Shown in pieces: positions 32,959 through 40,266 of a stretch of DNA of 42,343 nt. Both the position numbers and the translations under genes were made by a program. Every line of letters begins with the position of its first letter. Position 1 is the stretch's first letter. This DNA comes from JAAFIM01 sp964467315. GTDB taxonomy: Bacteria > Bacteroidota > Bacteroidia > Chitinophagales > Saprospiraceae. A model generated the notes under the pieces. The model was not told the DNA's origin, searched no databases, and saw nothing but the letters and a program-made list of their open reading frames with translations. The DNA lies in contig CAYXSA010000030.1 in the NCBI GenBank assembly GCA_964467315.1, positions 1-42,343 of the forward strand, given 5' to 3'.

Positions 32959-34026
32959 CTAACCAAAAAACTGTCGGAAAGTTTTGAATTTATGCCAAAA
33001 AGCGCCAATCACGATGCTACGGCGCAATATGCCCGCCTCGTTGAGTTTGGGAGCGATGCGGGGCGCTGCGGCGGGCAGTCGGCGAGCAGCAAAAAGCGTG
33101 CGCGGCAGCCTGAAAAAGAAAGCCCAATGCGCGCGCACGACCGCCCACAAATTGCCCCACTCGCCTTTCGCGGCAAAACGCAGCCCAGCCAGCCCATCGA
33201 GCAGCAAGCGCAGCAAAATAAGATAGCCCAGCCAGAGCGCATCTACGTTTTTGGCTATCATCAGCAGGTTGTTGCGAAAATTGAGGAAGGTTTTGCGGGG
33301 GTTGGACTTGTGCAAAGTGCCCCCGCCGACATGATAAACCCGACTTTGAGGCTCGCAGTAGACAGAAAAGCCCGCCCTTTTGAGCCTCCAGCATAAATCT
33401 ATCTCTTCCATATGCGCGAAAAAGCTCCCATCGAAGCCCCCGAAAGCCAGAAATAAGTCCGCCCGTACCAGCATAGCCGCCCCGCTTGCCCAAAATACGG
33501 CTTGGGCTTCGTCGTATTGCCCCTCGTCGCGCTCGCAATCTTCGAAAATACGCCCCCTACAGAAGGGGTAGCCCCATTTATCGAGCCAGCCTCCCGCCGC
33601 GCCTGCGTGCTCAAAATGCTCTCGGCGCTCGTAGGCGAGAATTTTGGGCTGAACGGCGGCAATATGGGGCGAACTTTGCAGCCTTTCTACTAAGGGCGAA
33701 AGCCAGTTGGGCACTACCTCTACGTCGGAATTGAGCAGCAAAAAAGCGTCCGCCCCTTGTATCTGCTTTAGCGCGCGGTTGTAGCCCTCGGCGAAGCCAT
33801 AATTTTCGCTCAATTCTATCAAAAAACGTCCGCCTTTTTGGGGATTTTTTCCTTCAGGTAAGGGAATAAACCCCTCCGAAATCAGGAAGTCGCGGGAATC
33901 GTCGGTAGAGGCATTATCCGCCAGGTAAATTGCGCAGTCGGTATACTCCGTAGCATAGACAGAAGGCAAAAAGCGCTGCAAAAATGCCCGCCCATTGTAG
34001 TTGAGAATGACTATAGCGACAAACAT
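32959..34026 (-). CDS. Family 2 glycosyltransferase, rhamnosyltransferase-like
   Basis: This 355-residue GT2 enzyme has VAIVILNYNG at the start, ADNASTDDS near residue 36, ENYGFAEGYN, LLLNSDVEV (the DxD-equivalent, about residue 99), and W-x-SGAAML plus FFAHMEEIDLCWRLKRAGF in the acceptor region, as in rhamnosyl- and related transferases of cell-surface glycans. A hydrophobic C-terminal stretch (about 270-290) may dock at the membrane. It starts 3 bases after the murB stop, so it is co-transcribed with murB and the DUF1697 gene. The sugar and acceptor are unknown. Confidence 0.88.
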   Translation of the reverse strand: MFVAIVILNYNGRAFLQRFLPSVYATEYTDCAIYLADNASTDDSRDFLISEGFIPLPEGKNPQKGGRFLIELSENYGFAEGYNRALKQIQGADAFLLLNSDVEVVPNWLSPLVERLQSSPHIAAVQPKILAYERREHFEHAGAAGGWLDKWGYPFCRGRIFEDCERDEGQYDEAQAVFWASGAAMLVRADLFLAFGGFDGSFFAHMEEIDLCWRLKRAGFSVYCEPQSRVYHVGGGTLHKSNPRKTFLNFRNNLLMIAKNVDALWLGYLILLRLLLDGLAGLRFAAKGEWGNLWAVVRAHWAFFFRLPRTLFAARRLPAAAPRIAPKLNEAGILRRSIVIGAFWHKFKTFRQFFG

Positions 34027-34029
34027 GGG

Positions 34030-35046
34030 CTAAAATATATTTACTTCGGGCTGTAGCAGCACCTCAAATTTTTGCGAAACCGCTACGCGGGCTTGCTGCG
34101 CGAGCTGTAACAGCTCTGCCCCTGTGGCTTTGCCTTCGGGATTGGTGAGCACCAGCGCATGACGGGGCGAAAACTGCGCCTGCCCCTGCCATTTTCCTTT
34201 GAAACCAGCGTTTTCCAGCAGCCAAGCGGCGGAAAGTTTCACGACGTACTCGTCATCGGTAGGGTAAACGGGCATAAGCGGGTATTGCGCTCGTAGCTTG
34301 CGCATCTGCGTGGCAGAAATAATCGGATTTTTGAAGAAAGAACCCGCATTGGGGCATTCGGGCGGATAGGGCAATTTCTTTAGCCGTATCTCCGTAATGG
34401 CGGCGGCGACAGCGCTGGGCGTTAATTGTGTTACCCCCATACGGGTAAGCGTTTCGCGTACATCGGGGTAATCGAGGCAATAGCCATGTATGTAGCGTGT
34501 CAGACTCAAATGTACCGCCGTTATCAAGACTTCGCCCTGCGGATAAGTCTTGAAAATGCTGTTGCGATAGTCAAATTTGCAACTGCGCTGTAGTAGGCTA
34601 AAATTTTCGCTCGTAGGTAGGCGGATAGCTTCGACCTTATGTATGAGTTTGCCGACCTCCATGCCATAAGCGCCGATATTTTGCACGGGTGCAGCGCCTA
34701 CAGTGCCTGGTATGAGGCTCAGATTTTCGAGCCCGCCCAAGCCCTGCTCGCAGAGCCAAAGCACCGTTTCATGCCAATTTTCGCCCGCGCCGACGCGGAC
34801 AATGACCTCATTGCCGCGCTCCCTTACGATGCTTCGCCCTTTAAGCCGATTCGCCACCACCAGCGCTTTGATGTCCTGCGAAAATAAGATATTGCTGCCC
34901 TCACCCAAAATCAGGGTCGGCTCCTTTCGCATGATAGGCAGCAGCTCGCGCAAACGCTCTTCCGTATCAATTAGCGCAAATTTTGCCGCCGTCGCCTCTA
35001 CCGAAAGCGTATTATACGGACGCAGGGAAACATTTTTCTGTAGCAT
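34030..35046 (-). CDS. murB: UDP-N-acetylenolpyruvoylglucosamine reductase MurB
   Basis: MurB is the FAD- and NADPH-dependent enzyme reducing UDP-GlcNAc-enolpyruvate to UDP-MurNAc in peptidoglycan synthesis. The 338-residue protein is of the E. coli-like type I. Motifs are NVSLRPYNT at the N-terminus, LILGEGSNILF (FAD), NLSLIPGTVGAAPVQNIGAYG, NAGSFFKNP with the proton-donating Ser, and the C-terminal EVNIF with the active-site Glu. The ATG at 35046 is chosen over one at 35109, which would overlap the upstream gene. It sits 8 bases downstream of the DUF1697 gene. Confidence 0.95.
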   Translation of the reverse strand: MLQKNVSLRPYNTLSVEATAAKFALIDTEERLRELLPIMRKEPTLILGEGSNILFSQDIKALVVANRLKGRSIVRERGNEVIVRVGAGENWHETVLWLCEQGLGGLENLSLIPGTVGAAPVQNIGAYGMEVGKLIHKVEAIRLPTSENFSLLQRSCKFDYRNSIFKTYPQGEVLITAVHLSLTRYIHGYCLDYPDVRETLTRMGVTQLTPSAVAAAITEIRLKKLPYPPECPNAGSFFKNPIISATQMRKLRAQYPLMPVYPTDDEYVVKLSAAWLLENAGFKGKWQGQAQFSPRHALVLTNPEGKATGAELLQLAQQARVAVSQKFEVLLQPEVNIF

Positions 35047-35054
35047 AATGCGAG

Positions 35055-35615
35055 TTAGGAGTTTTCCAATTCTTGTGCCATGCGCAAAAGCGTCGTCGTC
35101 GTGCGCCAATTGCGGGTGCTTGCGCCCACTTTAAGCTGCAATTCTATAAAATTATTGCTAAATTTTGCCCTGCCATAACCATTGGGATAGTGCAAAAATA
35201 CGACCTGCTCGCCAAAGGCGATTTCCTCGCCGTTTTGGCTCATTTTCGCTATCCGCTCCCTGTCGAAAGGCGCAGGCGCAGCCGCCAAAAAGGTGTAATA
35301 AACCATATTCAAATCCACTCCCTCCCGCTTTGAAAATGGCTCTGCGTCTATCATCGCGGCAAGTCGGGCAGCATCCAAGACGATAACAACTACCTCAAAA
35401 CCAAAGTCCTTTTTTATTTGTGCCGAAATCCGCGCCGCCAAAGCTATTTCTTCACCTTCTTCGCTCAAAAATAGCACATTTCCGCTCTGTATATAGGTCA
35501 TCGGATTTTGAAACCCCAAGCGCAGATACGATTGGCGCAAATCTGCCATCTTTATCACCTTTTGCCCACCGATATTGATGCCGCGTAGCAGCGAAATATA
35601 TGTTTTTGTCGCCAT
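35055..35615 (-). CDS. DUF1697 family protein
   Basis: This 186-residue protein matches DUF1697 by its opening TYISLLRGINIGGQKVIKMADLR, then YIQSGNVLFLS and the C-terminal NFIELQLKVGASTRNWRTTTTLLRM. The family is small, cytosolic and of unknown function. The ATG at 35615 is the family start; the frame is open further upstream to 35660. It is the first gene of a tight DUF1697-murB-glycosyltransferase operon, which may only reflect convenience, since DUF1697 is not tied to cell-wall synthesis as far as I know. Confidence 0.88.
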   Translation of the reverse strand: MATKTYISLLRGINIGGQKVIKMADLRQSYLRLGFQNPMTYIQSGNVLFLSEEGEEIALAARISAQIKKDFGFEVVVIVLDAARLAAMIDAEPFSKREGVDLNMVYYTFLAAAPAPFDRERIAKMSQNGEEIAFGEQVVFLHYPNGYGRAKFSNNFIELQLKVGASTRNWRTTTTLLRMAQELENS

Positions 35616-35706
35616 TGTCCCAATAAAAAAATGCGCTGCCGCCCAAAACATAGGCAGCAACGCAAAATAATAGGCTGTATCTGTATGAGCAAAACAGCTA
35701 AGTTGA

Positions 35707-35982
35707 CTATTCTGCCACTTCTGCCGTCGGCTTGACGAATTTTGCGAATTTTTTGTTGAACTTGTCGATACGACCAGCCGTATCCACGAAGGTCATTTTG
35801 CCCGTGAAGAAGGGGTGCGACGCTGCGCTAATCTCCACTTTCAGCAGTGGATACTCCTTACCGTCTTCCCAAACTGCGGTTTCACGAGTTTTGGCGGTAG
35901 TACGGGTCAAAAAGCTCTCGCCGCAGGATATATCCTTGACAATAACCAAGCGATAGCTGGCGGGATGGATTTCTTTTTTCAT
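35707..35982 (-). CDS. rpmE: Ribosomal protein L31 type B
   Basis: The 91-residue protein is the long, type B form of bL31: MKKEIHPASYRLVIVKDISCGESF, then HPFFTGKMTFVDTAGRIDKFNKKFAK. The CxxC zinc knuckles of type A are absent; a single Cys remains. Known: type B paralogs substitute for zinc-dependent L31 under zinc limitation, but many Bacteroidota carry only this form, so zinc control is not implied. A possible TATATTTGC -7 box lies at 36031-36039. It stands alone. The longer reading from 36054 would run through that box. Confidence 0.95.
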   Translation of the reverse strand: MKKEIHPASYRLVIVKDISCGESFLTRTTAKTRETAVWEDGKEYPLLKVEISAASHPFFTGKMTFVDTAGRIDKFNKKFAKFVKPTAEVAE

Positions 35983-36030
35983 TATACTTGTGTGTGTGCT
36001 ATGTGTGTATTTTTTGTACCTTACAAGAGC

Positions 36031-36039
36031 GCAAATATA
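36031..36039 (-). promoter_or_regulatory. Possible rpmE -7 box TATATTTGC
   Basis: On the minus strand, about 50 bases before the rpmE ATG. A TTTG lies 12 bases further upstream, too close for the usual spacing, so the assignment is moderate. Confidence 0.45.
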
Positions 36040-36297
36040 AAGCGCTTTTCTCAAATTCCGCTAATTTTTCTGCAAAATTCTGCTAAAATTGCTTATTTTC
36101 GCCTTCGCTATCCTTCGAAGTCTGTACGTTTATTCCGTCTTTCCTTTTTTTATTTGTCCCACCCACCCGCCCCCTGCCGTAGTTCCTTCTATCGGTTTCT
36201 CACTGGAGCAAGGGAGGCGCTGCTCGTATAGCCCTCAACTTAGCAACGCTTTTGCGGGCAAAGCTTGAAAATTGACGGCTACCTACTACCTACCACC

Positions 36298-37653
36298 ATG
36301 CGGCACAAGCTCTACAATTTAGGCATTTATCTTTACGGGGCGCTGATAGCGGTAGCGGCTTTATTTAGTCGGAAGGCGCGGCTATGGCGGCAGGGGCGGC
36401 GCGACTGGCTCAGTCGCTTGGACGAGCGTATGCGTTTGGCGCGCACCGACGGACGAAGGCGCGTTATCTGGATACATTGCGCCAGCTTGGGCGAATTTGA
36501 GCAAGGGCGCAGCCTTATAGATGCTTGGCGCAAGGATCTGAGCCAGCCTTCGAGCGATTCTACGGGCAGCTCTATAGCGCAGGATTTTTTGCTGCTTAGT
36601 TTTTTTTCGCCCTCTGGCTATGAGCAGCGTAAGGACTATGCCAATGTAGACCATGTTTGCTATCTGCCCTTAGATACGCCGCAGAATGCTGCCCGCTTTC
36701 TCGACATCGTGCAGCCCGATTTAGCGATTTTTATCCGCTACGAGTTTTGGTACAATTATCTGCATCAGTTGCATTTGCGGCGTGTGCCTACTTATTTGGT
36801 GGCTGCCGTCATCGGCGAAAACAGCCCCCTTTTTAAGGGCTTTTTGCAGCCTTTATACCGCGATATATTTGCTTGGTATCGGCATATTTTTGTGCAAGAT
36901 GCACAATCGGCGCTGCTGCTACAGGAGCGCTTAAATCTATCTTCTACGGCGGCGGGCGATACGCGCATAGATGCCATTGTAGAAAGTCGATTGCGCGTAG
37001 CATCGTCTTTAGCTTCTTTACCCGAATTTTCAGCCAAACAAGAAAAAAACATATTTATAGGGGGCAGCGTCTATTGGTCGGAGCGGCATTTTTTGCTGCG
37101 CGTAGCCAAAGCGCTGGCTTCCAAAGGCTGGCTTATTAGGATAGTGCCGCATGAGGTAGAAAGGAGCGGCATAGAGCGTTGGCGGGCTTTTTTTCGCCAT
37201 GCGGGCATAGCCGTAGCGGTTTATAGCGATTATGCGGGAGATGCTGCGCCTGCTCCCCAAAAGGGCGAAGAGGGCAGCGCGCAATTATGGATCATCGACA
37301 CTATCGGCATGCTAAAAAGGCTCTACGCACAAGCAAAAATCGCTTATGTAGGCGGCGCGCTGGCGGGCGGTAATTTGCACAATGTCGTGGAAGCGGCAGT
37401 GTATCATGTTCCCGTATTTGCAGGCAAGTCGCGCCGACGCTTCATCGAAGCCGACGACCTCGAAAAGCGGGGCTTGCTGCATCTGCTTCCTGCTGCCCGC
37501 AGCGAAAGCCAGCAAATTGAAGCCGCCGAATATCTGCTAAATTCACTGCCTCCCATTTTGGAGCAGGATAATACAGCCGCTTTTGAGGCATTTTTTGCGC
37601 AGCATGCAGGCGCTACGCAAAAAATCATCGATATTATCAGGAATAACGAATGA
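36298..37653 (+). CDS. waaA: 3-deoxy-D-manno-octulosonic acid transferase KdtA/WaaA
   Basis: This 451-residue GT30 enzyme transfers Kdo from CMP-Kdo to lipid A precursor at the cytoplasmic membrane. An N-terminal membrane anchor (about 5-23) is followed by IHCASLGEFEQGR, whose Glu66 is the catalytic base. Further motifs are YLPLDTP, FIRYEFWYNYL, the GDTRID signature, IFIGGSVYWSE, RIVPHEVER, the YVGGAL/GGNLHNVVEAA nucleotide-sugar site, and a closing EADDLEKRG region. The ATG at 36298 is chosen over a TTG 33 bases upstream. It stands alone; a 240-base upstream gap has no clear promoter by eye. Confidence 0.93.
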   Translation: MRHKLYNLGIYLYGALIAVAALFSRKARLWRQGRRDWLSRLDERMRLARTDGRRRVIWIHCASLGEFEQGRSLIDAWRKDLSQPSSDSTGSSIAQDFLLLSFFSPSGYEQRKDYANVDHVCYLPLDTPQNAARFLDIVQPDLAIFIRYEFWYNYLHQLHLRRVPTYLVAAVIGENSPLFKGFLQPLYRDIFAWYRHIFVQDAQSALLLQERLNLSSTAAGDTRIDAIVESRLRVASSLASLPEFSAKQEKNIFIGGSVYWSERHFLLRVAKALASKGWLIRIVPHEVERSGIERWRAFFRHAGIAVAVYSDYAGDAAPAPQKGEEGSAQLWIIDTIGMLKRLYAQAKIAYVGGALAGGNLHNVVEAAVYHVPVFAGKSRRRFIEADDLEKRGLLHLLPAARSESQQIEAAEYLLNSLPPILEQDNTAAFEAFFAQHAGATQKIIDIIRNNE

Positions 37654-37733
37654 TGAGTTACGATTGCGCAGCAACCGCATATAGCTTTTTGCTTTTCACT
37701 CTTTTGGGATAGTATACAGTCTGGTGCGTAGAC

Positions 37734-37741
37734 GCGTGAGG
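37734..37741. repeat. Left target-site duplication GCGTGAGG
   Basis: Identical to 38033-38040 on the other side of the 291-bp element. Removing the element and one copy restores an intact R1 anchor 1 (GCGTGAGGGATAGCAG). Confidence 0.85.
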
Positions 37742-38032
37742 GCAATGTCATTAAGGCATTGCAATTTTTTATTGCTTTTGAGAAAAAGTAAAGCCGTCGT
37801 TTTCTCTTCTGTTACTTTTTTTTCCGAAGCGAAAAAAAAGTAACCAAAAAAAACGCTTTTTGCGTCGAAAAACTCGCTCGGTCAAAAGCGGCTATGCCGT
37901 TTTGACCTCCCTCAAACAGTTCCGACGCGTCAACGGTGCGCCTTGCGGCGCAGTTTATTGGCTCGCTACGCGAGCATTTTACGCGCTTAATTAAAAAAGC
38001 ATTTTTTTAGTGTAATGCCTTAATGACATTGC
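37742..38032. mobile_element. 291-bp MITE with 19-bp terminal inverted repeats
   Basis: The ends are GCAATGTCATTAAGGCATT (37742-37760) and its exact complement (38014-38032). An 8-bp direct duplication GCGTGAGG flanks the element. Inside are a 13-bp inverted repeat GTTACTTTTTTTT...AAAAAAAAGTAAC (37811-37844), GGTCAAAA...TTTTGACC (37880-37907) and smaller GC hairpins, but no reading frame for a transposase. It must have been moved by an enzyme encoded elsewhere. An 8-bp duplication occurs in several IS families; I cannot assign one from the ends. Confidence 0.85.
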
Positions 38033-38134
38033 GCGTGAGGGATAGCAGCGGAACCAGCGAAGCGCGTAGCGCTGAAGCTGATGGAGCGAATAGCCCGACC
38101 CCGCGCACCTGCGCGGGGGCACGCCAAAAAAAAA
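38033..38134 (+). repeat. R1 repeat copy K, interrupted by the MITE
   Basis: Anchor 1 (GCGTGAGGGATAGCAG) begins with the right target duplication. P2 is the GGAACCAGCGAAGCGC...GCTGATGGAGCG cassette of copy H. Anchor 2, P3 CCCCGCGCA/TGCGCGGGG and tail GGCACGCC plus nine A follow. The tail lies 57 bases from the rpoD stop. Confidence 0.9.
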
Positions 38135-38191
38135 CGCCCCAATATAGCCAAAAAGCCATATCGAAGCGCTAAAAACAGGTTTCCGCAAGTC

Positions 38192-39067
38192 TTAGCTGCC
38201 TAAGTAGGAGCGCAGATTGTTGCGTGTAGAGGATTTGCGCAGGCGGCGCAGGGCGCGTTCTTTGATTTGGCGCACGCGCTCGCGGGTGAGGTCGTGTTTG
38301 AAGCCGATTTCTTCGAGCGTGAGCGGGTGCTCGCCGTCCAAGCCGTAGTAGGCGCTGATAACGTCGCGCTCGCGGTGGCTCAAAGTCTGCAAACCGCTGC
38401 GGATTTCTGTGCGCAGGGACTCGCTCATCAGCTCGTTTTCGGGTATGTCTTCGGCATTGCAAGCGAGGGTGTCGAGGAGCGTCATGCCATCGGGCTCATC
38501 ATCGCTGCCGATGGGCGCATCCATAGACAGGTGGTGATTTTGCAGGCGCATGATGTTTTGCACATCGCGTTCTTTCATATCGAGCATTTGTGCGATTTCG
38601 TCGGCGCTGGGTTCGCGCTCGTTTTTCTGCATAAATGTCAGATAAGCGTCGTTGACTTTATTTTGGAGGCTGATTTTATTGAGCGGCAGGCGCACCATGC
38701 GAGCGTGCTCGACGAGGGCTTGGAGGATGGTTTGGCGAATCCACCAAACGGCGTAGGAGATAAATTTGAAGCCTTTAGTTTCGTCGAAGCGTTGTGCGGC
38801 TTTCATCAAGCCCAAATTACCCTCGTTGATAAGGTCGGCGAGGGGCATACCTTGATTTTGGTACTGTTTGGCTACAGATATGACGAAACGCAGATTGGCG
38901 CGGGTCATGCGATCCAGCGCATCGCGGTCGCCCGCACGCACCAGACGGGCAAGGCGGCTTTCTTCCTCAACGGAGATAAGCTCAATTTTACCGATGTCGT
39001 TGAGGTACTTGTCGAGGGAGACGCTATCGCGTTTAGTAATTTTGTGGGTAATTTTAAGCTGGCGCAT
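38192..39067 (-). CDS. rpoD: Primary RNA polymerase sigma factor RpoD
   Basis: This 291-residue sigma-70 is the short Bacteroidota housekeeping form without region 1.1. Visible are region 1.2 (SLDKYLNDIGKIELISVEEE), 2.1-2.4 (ANLRFVISVAKQYQNQG, LINEGNLGLMKAAQRFDETKGFKFISYAVWWIRQ), region 3 (LPLNKISLQNKV), 4.1 and the 4.2 helix-turn-helix (LTLEEIGFKHDLTRERVRQIKERALRRLR). It recognises TTG...TAnnTTTG promoters in this phylum, consistent with those found here. The ATG at 39067 matches the conserved MRQLKITHKIT start; the frame runs open to 39202. Confidence 0.95.
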   Translation of the reverse strand: MRQLKITHKITKRDSVSLDKYLNDIGKIELISVEEESRLARLVRAGDRDALDRMTRANLRFVISVAKQYQNQGMPLADLINEGNLGLMKAAQRFDETKGFKFISYAVWWIRQTILQALVEHARMVRLPLNKISLQNKVNDAYLTFMQKNEREPSADEIAQMLDMKERDVQNIMRLQNHHLSMDAPIGSDDEPDGMTLLDTLACNAEDIPENELMSESLRTEIRSGLQTLSHRERDVISAYYGLDGEHPLTLEEIGFKHDLTRERVRQIKERALRRLRKSSTRNNLRSYLGS

Positions 39068-39317
39068 ACGAGGTCTTTCTTTAGTTGTTTTCGATATTGG
39101 GGTAAACGGCATTTCAAAGGGCAATGTTTCATTATTTTGCGATTTTTTAGCATAAAAAGTGATAATTTTCAACCCTTTATACTCAAAAAAATTACAAGAC
39201 AATTTTCGCGCTTGGCTACTGCGCTTTTGTACATCACGAGTCTTTTAATGCTTAATACGGTCTAATCGTTCCCAATGTTTCTTTTTTTGTCGAAAAACTA
39301 CCAAAAAAATTGACAAT

Positions 39318-39944
39318 CTAACTGAAATTGCCTATACATAGCCCGCTTGCCTGCTTTTCCACCCATGCGGGGTTAATTTCTGTCGCTTCATCTATCTGTG
39401 CAAGGGTGGGCAGTTGGCTATGGCTGAAGATAATTTCTTGATTATCGCGGTAATTTGCGCCCGAATAAATCAGCCCCTTTATGCTTAGTCCAGCACTACG
39501 CAGCGCCTGAATGCTCAAAAGCGTATGGTTGATGCTGCCCAAATAGGAGCGCGCCACCAAAACGACAGGCAGGGAAAAAGCACGCATAAGGTCGAGCATG
39601 GTTTCCCGCTCGTTCAAAGGTACGAGCAAGCCGCCCGCAGCCTCTACGATAAGCGGGCGCGTAGTCATAGGCAACTGAAAATCAGCGACTTGTATGCAGA
39701 TATTTTCCGCCTTTGCTGCGAAATGCGGCGAAGCCGCCGTGCTCAAATTATGGCGCGGCTCCCACAAAGTTTGCCCCTGGGCGAGCGAGCCGAGCAGCCC
39801 GCGCACACGCCCCGTATCGCCGCCCCTATCCAGTTCGCCCGCCTGCACAGGCTTCCAATAATCCGCCCCGAAGGCTTTACATAAGACGGCGCTAACCACC
39901 GTTTTACCGACATCTGTGCCGATACCTGCAAGAAAAAAACGCAT
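39318..39944 (-). CDS. bioD: Dethiobiotin synthetase BioD
   Basis: BioD closes the ureido ring of dethiobiotin from 7,8-diaminopelargonate, CO2 and ATP. The 208-residue protein shows the P-loop GIGTDVGKT at 7-15, WKPVQAG with Lys31, VEAAGGLLVPL in the substrate/CO2 region, and VVLVARSYLGSINHTLLS. No other bio genes are in the window, so the pathway is split. Seven GTTACGA heptamers start 4 bases upstream of its ATG, occupying the place where a leader and ribosome site would be. Confidence 0.93.
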   Translation of the reverse strand: MRFFLAGIGTDVGKTVVSAVLCKAFGADYWKPVQAGELDRGGDTGRVRGLLGSLAQGQTLWEPRHNLSTAASPHFAAKAENICIQVADFQLPMTTRPLIVEAAGGLLVPLNERETMLDLMRAFSLPVVLVARSYLGSINHTLLSIQALRSAGLSIKGLIYSGANYRDNQEIIFSHSQLPTLAQIDEATEINPAWVEKQASGLCIGNFS

Positions 39945-39948
39945 GGGA

Positions 39949-39997
39949 GTTACGAGTTACGAGTTACGAGTTACGAGTTACGAGTTACGAGTTACGA
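39949..39997. repeat. Heptamer tandem array, seven GTTACGA units
   Basis: Seven exact consecutive copies. The array forms the left arm of an R3 repeat: GTTACGATTGT here is inverted as ACAATCGTAAC at 40039-40049. It begins 4 bases before the bioD start codon. Confidence 0.92.
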
Positions 39998-40072
39998 TTG
40001 TACATAAGCCATTGATAATCAAATATATACGCAAAGCACAATCGTAACCCGTAATTCGTAACTTCTAATTAT
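39998..40072. repeat. R3 repeat, middle and right arm
   Basis: Matches 7134-7196 over CATAAGCCATTGATAA, the A+T-rich TATA segment, AAAGCAC and the inverted TCGTAA heptamers. Together with the GTTACGA array it forms a unit with inverted heptamer ends. Confidence 0.75.
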
Positions 40073-40183
40073 GGCGTGCCCGCAGCCCCAAAAAGGGGGC
40101 TGCGGTCGGGCTATTTGGGGCAGCCACAAGAGCTGCCCCTACTATCCCTCACGCAAATTTCGCCGCGCCAAAGGAGCGCGGCG
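40073..40183 (-). repeat. R1 repeat copy L
   Basis: Reverse orientation: GGCGTGCC tail (no T-run), P3 CCGCAGCCCC/GGGGCTGCGG identical to copy D, anchor 2, and P2 cassette GGGCAGCC-ACAAGA-GCTGCCC. Anchor 1 ends at 40154 and P1 CGCCGCGCC/GCGCGGCG at 40161-40183. Confidence 0.88.
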
Positions 40184-40266
40184 CAGCCGAAGCCTATAAC
40201 GGTTTTCCCAGCATCCAAAAACAATTCCCGCAACACAAAAATTCGTAACTCGTAACTCGTAACTCT

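Larger units (their letters stand above)
37654..38191. other. 538-base gene-free region with a MITE inserted in an R1 repeat
   Basis: It contains R3-type heptamer ATGAGTTACGATTG just after the waaA stop, then the 291-bp MITE (37742-38032), then R1 copy K. I see no gene in it. The bases 38135-38191 before the rpoD stop show no clear structure. Confidence 0.7.
39945..40266. other. Gene-free region of R3 heptamers and R1 copy L
   Basis: From left: seven GTTACGA heptamers, the R3 middle (CATAAGCCATTGATAATC), AAAGCACAATCGTAAC and inverted heptamers to 40072. Then come R1 copy L and a last CGTAACT array at 40241-40264 that touches the stop of the membrane protein gene. No gene seen. Confidence 0.75.

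Noticed and set aside
38267..39265. 332-residue open frame on the plus strand
   Set aside because: It is antisense to rpoD, whose identity is certain.
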